Source: Stentor roeselii (Eukaryota; Ciliophora; Heterotrichea; Heterotrichida; Stentoridae). From it: a stretch of 64,000 nucleotides of DNA. Made by a program: the position numbers and the translations under genes. Under the pieces are notes generated by a model. That model was given only the letters and a program-made list of their open reading frames with translations. It was not told the origin of the DNA and made no database searches. Location of the stretch: assembly GCA_006503475.1 (NCBI GenBank), contig RSEH01000084.1, positions 1-64,000 of the forward strand. The letters run 5' to 3'. Below, in pieces: positions 50,673 to 60,589 of this stretch (position 1 is the stretch's first letter; each line of letters opens with the position of its first letter).

Positions 50673-51102
50673 TAACCTTATTACTATTAAAACTTGATTA
50701 TTTATTGTAGACTAAATTTATAATAAAGTTGTTGCAAGGTATCGAATTGGGATAAATTGAATGATAATTAGTCAACTTTTAAGATAAAATTTGATAACTC
50801 TTTGTTAGGAGAACTAATTTTTTATGAAATAGAAAAAAAAATTTATCTTATAGCTCCTCATAGTATATACCATAATTATAGGACATTCCTGCATCATACT
50901 TTTCAAGCTATTTGAACTTGATATTGCATTTAATGTCACTGATTATTTTGATACTATCATGGAAAATATTTATAAATTTGACAAAAGTAAATGAAAAAAT
51001 TGATTGTTTGAGATTCAAGTTCTTAATAAAATTTCCATACCACACTCAATTATTCTATTCTTAATATCTTAAGGTATTCTACTCTAAAATTTAAATTAGC
51101 AC
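50673..51102. other. Intergenic with a small duplicate of the CS gene end
   Basis: AT-rich. The string AAATTGAATGATAATTAGT, which ends the CS gene, recurs about 96 nt downstream, so a short piece of the gene end has been duplicated. Nothing else supported. Confidence 0.5.
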
Positions 51103-52218
51103 TTACACATCCTCTTCAACCCCAACATCCTCATCATCTCCAAAATTCTGCAAATTTTTCACAATAACTTTCCCCCTAGCAACAATCCAAGGATGCAAAA
51201 GACATTTCCTAGCATTAATTCTTTTTTCAGGGCAAGGTTGCAACAAGCAACAAATTAAATCCTTACACTCCCCAGTTAAAAACTCTGGAAGTTGCAAGTC
51301 AAGTTTTAAGATCCTTTTAAACACTTTTTCCTCCTTATTACTTCCAAAAGGAAATATTCCGGTAACAAGTAAATAAAGCAAGACACCAGCTGCCCAGACA
51401 TCGACAGGAATTCCTTCATATTCCAGTTTTTTTACTATTTCCGGTGCCATATAATTCGGGGTTCCACAATAAATGTACCCCTTCACCCCAGGTTTGCAGA
51501 AAGTCGCGAATCCAAAGTCAATGATTTTGACGACTCCATCAAGTCCAACAAGAACATTTTCAAGTTTAATGTCGCGATGAGCGACGCCGAGACTATGACA
51601 ATATTCGAGTCCTCGCATGAATTGAGTGAAAATTCCTACTGCTTCTTTTTCTTCTAGTCTTTTTAAAGGTTGCTTTGATATCAAGGCCTGAAGAGAGTGT
51701 CCTTGGACGTATTCAAGCATTAAATAATGGTTTTTTTCTTTTGACTCTTCGTGTAATAACTGGATTATGTTCGGGTGAGTCAGTCTTTTTAATACTTTTA
51801 TTTCACGTGATAGGTTTTTTCTAAGCATTGGGTCTTCGAGTTTGCTTTTTTCGTAGATTTTTATCGCGACTTTTTCACCGGTTTTTGTGTTTGTTGCGAA
51901 CTTCACTAAAGCGTATGATCCTCGCCCGAGGTCTGACCAGAACTGGTAGTTTTCGAGGATGTCTAGTTGGATTGGAGATTGGTCGAATTGCTTTAATGGG
52001 ATTAATCTTGACTTTGTCTTGGGACCGAAAGGAGATGATAACAAACTCATACTCCTTTCCCCAATCGAAACTTCCGAAGTTTTTCTCAAACTAGCAGTTC
52101 CAACAGGTCCTTTATTTTTTAAAGTCACCAATAATTCAGCAGAAGTTTCCACATCAGTAGTCGAAGGAAAGTTCAAGCTATATCTGGGGTTGGATTGAAA
52201 ATGAGTGGAATTTTCCAT
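51103..52218 (-). CDS. CAMK-like Ser/Thr kinase (SNF1/MARK type)
   Basis: 371 residues. The first ~85 are polar. Kinase domain about 90-345: LGRGSYALVKFA, AIKIYEKSKL, HRDIKLENVLV, IDFGFATFC, YCGTPNYMAPEIV, DVWAAGVLLYLLVTG. HRDIKLEN and the CGTPNYMAPE segment point to the CAMKL group. No UBA or KA1 domain follows, only a short acidic tail. Function unassigned. Confidence 0.92.
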   Translation of the reverse strand: MENSTHFQSNPRYSLNFPSTTDVETSAELLVTLKNKGPVGTASLRKTSEVSIGERSMSLLSSPFGPKTKSRLIPLKQFDQSPIQLDILENYQFWSDLGRGSYALVKFATNTKTGEKVAIKIYEKSKLEDPMLRKNLSREIKVLKRLTHPNIIQLLHEESKEKNHYLMLEYVQGHSLQALISKQPLKRLEEKEAVGIFTQFMRGLEYCHSLGVAHRDIKLENVLVGLDGVVKIIDFGFATFCKPGVKGYIYCGTPNYMAPEIVKKLEYEGIPVDVWAAGVLLYLLVTGIFPFGSNKEEKVFKRILKLDLQLPEFLTGECKDLICCLLQPCPEKRINARKCLLHPWIVARGKVIVKNLQNFGDDEDVGVEEDV

Positions 52219-52325
52219 TATTTTACTTTACTTGCAAAACAAGTGGAAATCTCATCAAAATTTTAAATTTCCATCAAAAACACTGAGACTAAAAACTTAG
52301 TTATCTTAAGGAAAATCGTGATGCT

Positions 52326-52538
52326 TCAAATCAATGAGATTCGCGCACTGGTAACCTGAGAATTGACTGAAAAGTCTTGAATTACTTCTAAAACTATCAC
52401 TGAGCTGCTGCTGTCGATTCCGAAATAATCGTTTGTTGTGTGAGTTTTAAGTTTTCCTAAATAATCATCTTGTTCTTTCTCAGAGAGTTCTGTGACTTCT
52501 GCTATGACTGAAGCATGAGAGCCAATACAACAACCCAT
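52326..52538 (-). CDS. Small N-acylated protein
   Basis: 70 residues beginning MGCCIGS, a strong dual-acylation signal, followed by an acidic helix (EVTELSEKEQDDYLGKL). The start has the local TATAATAATG context, which supports a real gene despite the size. Probably a membrane-anchored adaptor. No known family. Confidence 0.65.
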   Translation of the reverse strand: MGCCIGSHASVIAEVTELSEKEQDDYLGKLKTHTTNDYFGIDSSSSVIVLEVIQDFSVNSQVTSARISLI

Positions 52539-52843
52539 ATTATTATATCAGTTTAAGCTTTATTTCCATTTAGCTTAAAACTCTTTATTCATTCAAATAG
52601 GTTGGATTTTTAGAATAAGTATCAGGAACTTTAATAATTTTAAATAAATAACCTTAATCGTATATTTGGATCAAAAATCATTTGAACATAAAAAATATTT
52701 CTCAATCATCCTTAAAAATCCTTAAAATTAAAAAATCCAATCCCAAAATTCCATTTAACTTAATTCAAAGTCTTTTTTTTTGCCTAAAAGATAAATCATG
52801 GCGAATTTGCATTAGTGTAATATTACTTAATTTCTAGTCAGTA
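52539..52843. other. Divergent spacer, nothing seen
   Basis: About 300 nt of AT-rich DNA between the small acylated gene and the Myb gene. A 5-codon ATG frame lies at 52798; no fitting intron links it to the Myb gene. Confidence 0.5.
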
Positions 52844-53599
52844 ATGGACACCAACAAGTTTTTTGCCTTCATGTGCCAAATGAACGCGATGGCCCTTTTA
52901 AGGCGTTCAACTCCTCTTCAAGTGGCTCCAGTCTTATCACTTCCAATAGTACGAAAGTCAGAAACTCTTCTAGAAGGACAAGAAAAAAAATACACCCGAA
53001 CATGGAACAAGAAGCAAATTCAAGAAGTTTACTCGAAGACTATTGACTACTGTGAAAGGTGCAACAAGAATATAGGACATCTGGAATTGGCTGATTTTCA
53101 AGTAATTTCATGTGGGTTGGATCAAAGTCCTCAGCAAGTCATGTTGAAAGTCAATGAAATTCATAAAACTGGAACTCTTAGGCCTGGCATTTGGTCTCCT
53201 GATGAAGATGCGGTTTTAGCGGAAATGATGACTAAAGGAATCAGCTGGGGGAAAATATCGAAGGCTATTAATGAACAGCAGCACAAAAACCTTAGAATTA
53301 GAAGTGGAAAACAATGTAAGGAAAGATGGAATAACTACTTGAATCCGGATATCAATAGAGGACCTTGGGAATATCAGGAAGATTTACAAGTGCTTCAGTT
53401 GTATAAAGAGCATGGTAAAAAGTGGAGTAATATCTCAAAGATGACGAAAAACCGCACAGAAAGCGCTGTCAAGAACAGGGTGAAGAGTTTGTTGAATAAA
53501 ATAAAACAGGAGCTCAAAAGTCTAGACGACATAAATTTCGGGATCGACAAGTACATCGAAAAACTTCTGTTAAAAATAGAGTGTAAAAGAGAATCATAG
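52844..53599 (+). CDS. R2R3-type Myb DNA-binding protein
   Basis: 251 residues. Two Myb repeats (about 112-165 and 170-220): IWSPDEDAVLAEMM...SWGKISKAI...QCKERWNNYLNPD, then GPWEYQEDLQVLQL...KWSNISKMTKNRTESAVKNRVKSLL. The tryptophan spacing and the NRTESAVKNR recognition helix are typical. A weaker SANT-like unit (about 48-105; TWNKKQIQEVYSK) may be a divergent first repeat. Nuclear transcription factor; targets unknown. Confidence 0.92.
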   Translation: MDTNKFFAFMCQMNAMALLRRSTPLQVAPVLSLPIVRKSETLLEGQEKKYTRTWNKKQIQEVYSKTIDYCERCNKNIGHLELADFQVISCGLDQSPQQVMLKVNEIHKTGTLRPGIWSPDEDAVLAEMMTKGISWGKISKAINEQQHKNLRIRSGKQCKERWNNYLNPDINRGPWEYQEDLQVLQLYKEHGKKWSNISKMTKNRTESAVKNRVKSLLNKIKQELKSLDDINFGIDKYIEKLLLKIECKRES

Positions 53600-53712
53600 T
53601 TTAACTAAAAACTATAAAAGATTACCTAAAAAATCCTTAATTCTTAAAATTTAAGGAAACTATTTTTAAATGAAAACCAAAATAATCAACTCGACCATTA
53701 ATCTAATTAACT

Positions 53713-54573
53713 CTAAAAAGGCCAAAGCCCACAACAGTCCCTTTTCGCCGGTTCAATAATTTTCGACTTGATCTCTCTTTGATTATCAACAATTCCAAAC
53801 TGATCAAGTAAAATCTGATACAAGTCATCAACTTCCTTTTCCTTCTCAATAAGTCTTTCAATATCATACAAATGTTGCATTAAAATATTCCACCTGTCCT
53901 TCTGACTAAGTTCCAATTTCACTTCAATAGTAACTCGATACCTTTCATCTCCTTTGGCATACAATTTAGAAAAGAACTTCTTATCTACAAGACTCAAATA
54001 ATGAATTTCTTGCAAAGTAGCTCCGAAAAAAATGCGAAACTCGTCAATTTTAATTGAATCCCCATCCTTTTGAACAAAAACATCTACATTCACATCACTC
54101 GACACGTCAACAGGCCCTTGATGGGCTTCACCCTGCTCGATGTTCATAGCAAGTCCATCGATTTCACAAGTAACGCTGACACTTCCAAGGTCTGAAAAGC
54201 TGTCAATGACTGTGACGCTGCCTTTGCTCTTACCTGGGGCGTCTTTGTTGAGAAATTTTAACTTTTGTCTGATGTCGATATCTTCTCGGACTAAACTCGC
54301 AAGTTTTACGCTTTGGTTTTCTTTTTCTTCGCGATGAAGAAGAAGAATTAAAGTCGCTTTGTCGAGAAAGTCTTTTGTGATGAACTTTGAATCGTATAAC
54401 AATTGAGTTAAAATTCCTTCGATTTTCGCATTTGAGCAGTTTTTCAGGAAATAAGGAAGTTTTGGAAGTTTTGAAGGACCGTGCTTGAATTTTATGTTTT
54501 TACGGAGAATGGTGTAGAAGGAGTCGTAGTCTTCTTGAGTGTCACCTTTGGTCACTTCGGACTTTCCTGGCAT
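53713..54573 (-). CDS. Hypothetical protein with Cys-Cys C-terminus
   Basis: 286 residues. The N-terminal ~100 look helical (ILTQLLYDSKFITKDFLDKATLILLL), the middle is beta-rich and acidic, and a helix near 225-265 precedes the end KRDCCGLWPF, a possible palmitoylation site. No known domain. Standard ATAATG start. Confidence 0.72.
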   Translation of the reverse strand: MPGKSEVTKGDTQEDYDSFYTILRKNIKFKHGPSKLPKLPYFLKNCSNAKIEGILTQLLYDSKFITKDFLDKATLILLLHREEKENQSVKLASLVREDIDIRQKLKFLNKDAPGKSKGSVTVIDSFSDLGSVSVTCEIDGLAMNIEQGEAHQGPVDVSSDVNVDVFVQKDGDSIKIDEFRIFFGATLQEIHYLSLVDKKFFSKLYAKGDERYRVTIEVKLELSQKDRWNILMQHLYDIERLIEKEKEVDDLYQILLDQFGIVDNQREIKSKIIEPAKRDCCGLWPF

Positions 54574-54697
54574 TATTTATCTGGTATTGGATCATAGTCG
54601 TTTTTATCACTTTGTCGGTGGGTTTATGGAGAAATTTGGGGAGAGTTATTTTGTAAGGATTTTAGTTATTCAGCCTACAGAATTATTCTATATCTAG

Positions 54698-55732
54698 TTA
54701 TTTCCCCGTAATTTCTCGATATGTATCACAAGAACTCAAATCGATAGACTCCGCATAATCCCTATACTGTTTCCCAGTATTCCCTTTATGATAATTCGCT
54801 TTCTGCATCATCTGATTTTTTTTCCTTTTCTGATTTTCACACATCTGCATCAAATAGTTCAAATAATCCCTTTCAACATTTTTCTCCAACTTAATCTTTT
54901 CACCATTAGTCAAACTTTTAGCGAAAGAAGGTTCCATGAAATACTCAACTCCATAATTTTCAGTACTTCTTTTCAAAGAATAAGTAGGAGTCAAATGAAA
55001 GCTGTAAGGTTCAGGCGTTGAGAAAAGACTAGAACCGAAGCTAAAAATCAACAAAATAATGACAGGCAAAAACTGCATAAAAGGAAGTCTTCCATTTTCC
55101 TGAGGCTCTTGACGAGACCTTCTCTGATGATTTCCCGTTCGATACACCCTGTGAAACCCTGCCTGAGGGAAAAAAAAACTCTCACCGAAGAAATCTCGAA
55201 AGACCTGTTCTGCGAAATCTGAATCGTTAAAGTTTCTGTTCATCTCTATTCCTGGAATCGTTTCTTGACCTGTCTGGTCGTAAGTACGACGTTTGGTCTC
55301 GTCGCTTAAACATGCGAAGGACTTGTTGATTTTCTTGAAGGCCTCGCTAGCGCTCGGCGATTGGTTTTTATCTGGGTGGAGCTTTAAGGCTAGGCTTCGG
55401 TAGGCTTTTTTTATCTCGGCTTGGGATGCGCTTTGGCTTACGCCGAGGATTTCGTAGTAGTTTGACTTTTGAAGAATGTCTCGGCACATTTTTTCTTGTT
55501 CTGGGGTGAAAGTTTGAGTTGGGGATGCCTGGGAGGGCTCTGGACCTCGGCTTTGCTCAACTTTTACAGATGAGGCTGTCATTTTTCTCGCTTGATCTAA
55601 TAAGTACTCAGCTTCAGGACTTGGATGCAGTTTGAGTGACTTTTCCAGCATCCTTATCGCTTTTTCTTTATCACCTTTAATAATAGAGTTTTTGCCGATT
55701 TCGATGCATCTTTTCGCCTCGTCTGCGTTCAT
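54698..55732 (-). CDS. DNAJB12/DNAJB14-like ER J-domain protein
   Basis: 344 residues in the order of the DNAJB12/14 family. A short N-terminal helical repeat ([29 protein letters not shown], quoted in pieces: [10 protein letters not shown] and [10 protein letters not shown]) is followed by a J domain at about 88-155 ([18 protein letters not shown]), a Gly/Phe-poor linker, one membrane span (about 220-238) and a DUF1977-like C-terminus. The HPD that stimulates Hsp70 ATPase is intact. Known relatives sit in the ER membrane with the J domain in the cytosol and act in protein quality control. Confidence 0.93.
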   Translation of the reverse strand: MNADEAKRCIEIGKNSIIKGDKEKAIRMLEKSLKLHPSPEAEYLLDQARKMTASSVKVEQSRGPEPSQASPTQTFTPEQEKMCRDILQKSNYYEILGVSQSASQAEIKKAYRSLALKLHPDKNQSPSASEAFKKINKSFACLSDETKRRTYDQTGQETIPGIEMNRNFNDSDFAEQVFRDFFGESFFFPQAGFHRVYRTGNHQRRSRQEPQENGRLPFMQFLPVIILLIFSFGSSLFSTPEPYSFHLTPTYSLKRSTENYGVEYFMEPSFAKSLTNGEKIKLEKNVERDYLNYLMQMCENQKRKKNQMMQKANYHKGNTGKQYRDYAESIDLSSCDTYREITGK

Positions 55733-56492
55733 ATTTGGAATTATTGAAGTTATTATTCTAGAGTTTTAGAATCAATAGAATTGGATTTTGTATTAAAGAA
55801 TTATTATATAGACTTTATTAAGAAATCAATACATTTGAGTTTAATTTGATGATTGAATCGATGATATTTACTTTTAGAATATTTCTGTTGTTGAATTAAT
55901 TTAGATAGTTCTTTAATGACTGAAATAGTGATTTGGGTGAATTTTATTGATTAGGAAAGTTGATGCCTGGCAGAGGGTTGATAGTCTTTTGATTAGATGT
56001 AATGAGAGAAATGTTAGTTCATTGAGATAATTAGTTATTTGTGTATTGATTGAGGGTTTATAACCTTTTGATTCGATTTAATAAGGGTTTTTTATATATA
56101 ATAAAAAGGATCTTGATCTTTGTAGAGTTTTAATATGTGAATTTTTGAATTTTCAATTCTAGTATCGATAAAAACATAGAATATATATATTCTTTAATCT
56201 AGTATGTTTTTGATATTAAATCAATTGAATGCTTATCCTTTTCAGTTTCATTATTAGAACTGAACAAAAATTAGTAGACCTATTACTTAGATAAAAATTC
56301 AACATCAGAGAATAATAATTGTGTCTAATCATCCCAAGAATATCAACCTGTTAACATCAATAAAATCCTATTTAATACCCTAAACCTCTAAAACTCAAAA
56401 CATCTCAAATCCCCTAAAGTTTAAAAAACCCCATCATCACTAAACCGACTACTCAAAAACCTACAAATAACCAACACCTAAAATCAATAAAA
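55733..56492. other. Intergenic with an imperfect direct repeat
   Basis: Spacer between divergent genes. AGGGTTGATAGTCTTTTGAT near 55975 and GGGTTTATAACCTTTTGATT near 56053 are imperfect copies about 80 nt apart, followed by similar T/A-rich sequence. No gene seen. Confidence 0.5.
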
Positions 56493-58505
56493 ATGACTTT
56501 GATAAGAAAACTTGCAGTCCTAATCCTAATCTTTTACCTGATCTTAATACTAACCTTGAGTCTTCTATCATCAGAGTCCAAATCAGAATCAATTCGTCCT
56601 AAAAGTCTTTCAACCTACTACTTAATCCAAACCCATTTCAAAGAAATCTCAAATGTTTCCAACATGGAGACCTGCCAACCTCATTACTATCCATTTTCCA
56701 AAGAAGAAATCAAATCAATCTTCGCTTATCAGAACTACAGTCGATGTCCAATCGCCACTGACGTGATTTTTTCCTATAAAAACCGGGTCCTTAATGTTTC
56801 ATGCAAAAAGCCGAAAAACGCGATGTATTCGACTGAGTTTCGAAAAGGTCAAGTCTTGGGCGGAGGCGTCAAGTTCAACGTGTTTTGGAGAAAGTCGAAA
56901 GATTTTCGTAATTCTGGAGAATTTTCATTTATTAGATGCTCTTCCAGTTCAATTCATGCACTTGTGTTCAACAGGTTCAATAGCGAATATGAAAATAAAG
57001 CGAATTTGATTAGATCAACTTTAAATCCAAGAGATAAAAAAATGAGTGTCTTGTTGTTGGTTTTTGACTCGATTTCTAAGTTCAACTATCAGAGGTTTTT
57101 TAATAAAACTATCAACTTTTTAAATGATTTAAACAAGAAATCTGGAAATTTTTCGTATTATGAGTTCGAAAAATCTGCTACTCCTCACCACTTTACAATA
57201 GACAACATGGCCCAGATTTTATTCGGTAAAAAACTAGAAGAATTAACTGGTAAGTTAAAAACTGACATTAAAGGTAAAACGATAATTCCCAGAGCCCAAA
57301 AAGACAACCAAAAACACTCAATATGGACATTTTACAAAAATCTCGGATATGTAACCATGTTTTTACATGATAGTGTATGGGATTACATCTCACTAATGAC
57401 AGGAAGATTAATTGAAACAGATCATTCATTTGTGGAATTTTGGAAATATACATGGGGAGTTTATAACTGGCACGACTTTTCTAATGAACAAAGATGTGCT
57501 GGGTCGAAAAACTCTCATGACTTGTCATTTGATTATACTTATCAGTATTTTGATAACTATGCAGAAAATAACAAATTTGCATATGTTCATCTTAATGCAG
57601 CTCATGAAAGCTCAGGAAATGTTCAGACAATTGATGAGGATCTTGTCAGGTTTTTAGACGATTTCTTGAAAATGATTGAGAAAAAAGGTGAAAGTTTAGC
57701 TCTTTTTATGATTAGTGACCATGGGTACAAATACATGAACATGATCCAATGGGACTTCCGAAGTTTCTACGAAATCCACATGCCAATGACTCACCTTCTC
57801 ATCACCAAAGACATCGAATCAGAATTAAACCCATCAAAAAACCTCGAAAAGAACAAAGAAAAATTACTAAGTCGCCTAGACCTAAACCTTTCATTAAAGC
57901 AACTGGCATATTTTCCTTACCACATCTCACCATCTCTAAAAGATCTAAAAAACTATGAATTTCCAACATACAGTTTATTTTCTGAAGAAGTTCCTAATAA
58001 CCGAACTTGTTCTGAAATAGGAGTAAGTAAAGAACACTGTCTTTGTAGCTGGTACTCTTCTGTCAACATAACAGAATCCAGAGAAATTATCATAAAAAGC
58101 GTTTTTATTGATCTACTCAGTGAATATTTCGAAAGCAACTCAAAAACCTTCATCGAATGCAGTCCTTTATCTAACTTTTCATTAACTTCATTTAAAAGTT
58201 TTCAGCTTCAAGACCTGGAGTCAGGTTTAACAACTCTTTATTACTTCGAGTTCGATTTCGAAGATATAAAAATCAAGGCAATCGGGAACTTCTGCTTGAA
58301 AAACAAAGAAAAAATGGAAATAATAGTAAAAGAAGATAAAACCGTAGCCTTACCTTACACTTACTTCAAAGTTCCAGAAGGTCTTGCTTTTTTGCAGGTA
58401 AGTGAAGTAGAAGTACCTGAAGAGTGCTTTTCAAACATATGTAAATGCAAAGAAGATTTCATAAAAATCTCCAAAAATAATCCTATTCCACAATTAATTA
58501 TATAA
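56493..58505 (+). CDS. DUF229 (phosphatase/sulfatase-like) membrane protein, divergent
   Basis: 670 residues. Signal anchor about 7-26. Core motifs: LLLVFDSISKFNYQRF (~188), LNAAHESSGN (~370), MISDHGYKY (~410). The Arg after DSxS in the other members is Lys here, and the N-terminal Cys region is shorter, so this is the most distant of the four. Many potential N-glycosylation sites. Ectoenzyme-like, substrate unknown. Its TAA lies inside an 8-nt overlap with the convergent LRR gene. Confidence 0.85.
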   Translation: MTLIRKLAVLILIFYLILILTLSLLSSESKSESIRPKSLSTYYLIQTHFKEISNVSNMETCQPHYYPFSKEEIKSIFAYQNYSRCPIATDVIFSYKNRVLNVSCKKPKNAMYSTEFRKGQVLGGGVKFNVFWRKSKDFRNSGEFSFIRCSSSSIHALVFNRFNSEYENKANLIRSTLNPRDKKMSVLLLVFDSISKFNYQRFFNKTINFLNDLNKKSGNFSYYEFEKSATPHHFTIDNMAQILFGKKLEELTGKLKTDIKGKTIIPRAQKDNQKHSIWTFYKNLGYVTMFLHDSVWDYISLMTGRLIETDHSFVEFWKYTWGVYNWHDFSNEQRCAGSKNSHDLSFDYTYQYFDNYAENNKFAYVHLNAAHESSGNVQTIDEDLVRFLDDFLKMIEKKGESLALFMISDHGYKYMNMIQWDFRSFYEIHMPMTHLLITKDIESELNPSKNLEKNKEKLLSRLDLNLSLKQLAYFPYHISPSLKDLKNYEFPTYSLFSEEVPNNRTCSEIGVSKEHCLCSWYSSVNITESREIIIKSVFIDLLSEYFESNSKTFIECSPLSNFSLTSFKSFQLQDLESGLTTLYYFEFDFEDIKIKAIGNFCLKNKEKMEIIVKEDKTVALPYTYFKVPEGLAFLQVSEVEVPEECFSNICKCKEDFIKISKNNPIPQLII

Positions 58506-59490
58506 AAACTTCAGTCGAGCTCTGTGCTAGACTTAAAGCTTTCCGATGAGTACTCACATCACATCCAATTAAACTCAAATGTTTCAATTTCAGCTCCGGT
58601 AAAATATCAATTAAAATCTTCGAACTCCTTTGACTAAAGTTGTTATTATCCAAATACAAATACAAAAGTCTTCCAAATCCCGGCAGCAATGCACAAAGTT
58701 CACTAAGTCCAACAGCTGAAAGTCCAACATTCACCAATGAAAGTTCTTCAATACTATCACTGATCGACTTAGCAATAACAAGAAATCCTTCATCACGAAT
58801 AAGATTTTCTCCAATTTTTAACACCTTGATTTTCCTAAGTTTCGCAAGTCCTTCAGCGAAAAAAGGAGTTGAAATATGAGAAAGTTGATTTTTACTGATA
58901 TCTAAAAATTCTATTCCCACAATGAAACCTAAAATATTGCTTAAAGAAGTCAAACCGAAGTCGCCTATGAAGTTGTTAGACAAAGACAATATTTTTATAT
59001 TTGGAGTTTGTGTCAGACTTCTCGATAAAAAATTCATTCCAGTGCTTGTAAGGCCGATGTTGTCTAAAATCAAAACTTCGACTGAAAAGTTCTTTTCAAG
59101 GCCGATTGAAAGAAGTTCGAGATTTTTTTCACTTAGTTGATTTTTGCTGAGGTTTATGTGTTTTAAGTTACTCATGTCTTCCAAAGATATGAAAATTTGT
59201 TCCCAGATCACTGAAGATATGTTTGTGAACTCTAAGTTTAGGTATATCAAGTTTGTTAGATAGGGAAGAATCGCTGATAAGTAACGACCTCCTTCGTCGC
59301 CGATGTCTCGGTCTTTTAGGTCTACTGTTTCTACGGTTTTTGCCTTGTCTGAAAAGACTTTCTCGGCTAATACGTAAATTTTTGGGTGCATGCTCGGGAT
59401 CTGAACTGGAGCGCTTTGCATTAGTTTTGCACTTCCTTGTAAAGAGGATGGCTCTTTTGATGGATTCATCCAACAGGTGCAGGTTCCCAT
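58498..59490 (-). CDS. N-acylated leucine-rich repeat protein (RNI type)
   Basis: 330 residues. MGTCTCW at the start predicts myristoylation plus palmitoylation. From about 55 there are repeats near 28 residues with LxxLxLxxNxI/LxxxG patterns (LIYLNLEFTNI, LKHINLSKNQLSEKN, VEVLILDNIGLTSTG, IKILSLSNNFIGDFG, IEFLDISKNQLS, IKVLKIGENLIRDEG), the ribonuclease-inhibitor class of LRR. Likely a membrane-tethered interaction scaffold. Confidence 0.88.
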   Translation of the reverse strand: MGTCTCWMNPSKEPSSLQGSAKLMQSAPVQIPSMHPKIYVLAEKVFSDKAKTVETVDLKDRDIGDEGGRYLSAILPYLTNLIYLNLEFTNISSVIWEQIFISLEDMSNLKHINLSKNQLSEKNLELLSIGLEKNFSVEVLILDNIGLTSTGMNFLSRSLTQTPNIKILSLSNNFIGDFGLTSLSNILGFIVGIEFLDISKNQLSHISTPFFAEGLAKLRKIKVLKIGENLIRDEGFLVIAKSISDSIEELSLVNVGLSAVGLSELCALLPGFGRLLYLYLDNNNFSQRSSKILIDILPELKLKHLSLIGCDVSTHRKALSLAQSSTEVFI

Positions 59491-59782
59491 TATTTAATTA
59501 TCGTTAGGAAGGAGTTTTAAGGGATGTGAGATTTGAGGATTTATTAGTTTTGAGTTTTTTAAGTGGATGATTATTTTGGAATGATTTTGATGAAAATTTT
59601 TTAACTGGATGATTAACTTTTCAATAATTTAACTTTTAATAAATACTTCTAAGTTTAATGAAAAATTTTCATCATTTTATTAAAAGTACTTCTAAATACT
59701 TAATAATGAAAACTTCCTACAATTTTCTCTCAACATGCCTAAAACTCTCATAATCCACCCTTAAATTCAACCATTTTTACAA

Positions 59783-60292
59783 TCAATTCCTAATCTTCGC
59801 TAAAAAGAGCCTCATCTCCTCAATAGACCCTCTAATCCTATTGTTAAATTTTTGACTAACTTTCGACCCCAAGTCAATTTTATTCAGTTTCCTTTCAGAA
59901 ATTTTATCAACAGTGACATAGCTCAGTTCAGTTTTAACCCCATCAACTTTCAAGTCTTCTTCAGTGACTGACTTGCTGGTCACTTTTAATTTGAAACATT
60001 TGGGAGACTGAGTTGAAATCTTGACAAGTGGCGACTGGTCTTCTTCAATACTTTCCCGAGATTTTAAAGGAATTTGAAGGTGTTGTTTTATTGCAGACTC
60101 GTATTCTTTTGAGTTGTCTTCAATGATTTTTGTGAGTGATGAACGTGCTGGAAAATTTGAAACGAAGTTCAAGTCACGAAGTTTGAAACTTTGAGGGTTT
60201 AGTGGAGTTAGCTTGACTTTTGCTTTTGGACTTAATTGGGATGGGTTTGTTGAGTAGGAGTCGGTTCGGTCTTTTCTGTAGAACTTCTTCAT
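59783..60292 (-). CDS. Hypothetical basic protein
   Basis: 169 residues, Lys/Ser-rich, probably disordered, with a helical end (RIRGSIEEMRLFLAKIR). No domain. Good AATAAATC-ATG context. Confidence 0.65.
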   Translation of the reverse strand: MKKFYRKDRTDSYSTNPSQLSPKAKVKLTPLNPQSFKLRDLNFVSNFPARSSLTKIIEDNSKEYESAIKQHLQIPLKSRESIEEDQSPLVKISTQSPKCFKLKVTSKSVTEEDLKVDGVKTELSYVTVDKISERKLNKIDLGSKVSQKFNNRIRGSIEEMRLFLAKIRN

Positions 60293-60589
60293 GATTTATT
60301 GGTACTTGAGAATTATTGAGGTTATTATGAGAAATTTTAGAAGGATTTTTAAGTGATTTATTTATGATTTTTAGGGAAATAAAGAAGGTCTTGTATGGGT
60401 AAAGTTTGAGAATTTTTATCAGGACGTTTGATTTATTATGGCTTTTATATGATGAGAATTATTCAGGTTCTAATTTAAGAGATTTTGAAAAATAGTTATC
60501 CGTCTTCATGATTTATTGAAGATGTTTATGTGTTAAGAATATAAATTCAAAGAAATTTTATCAAATAATTATATCCCATAAACCACTCT

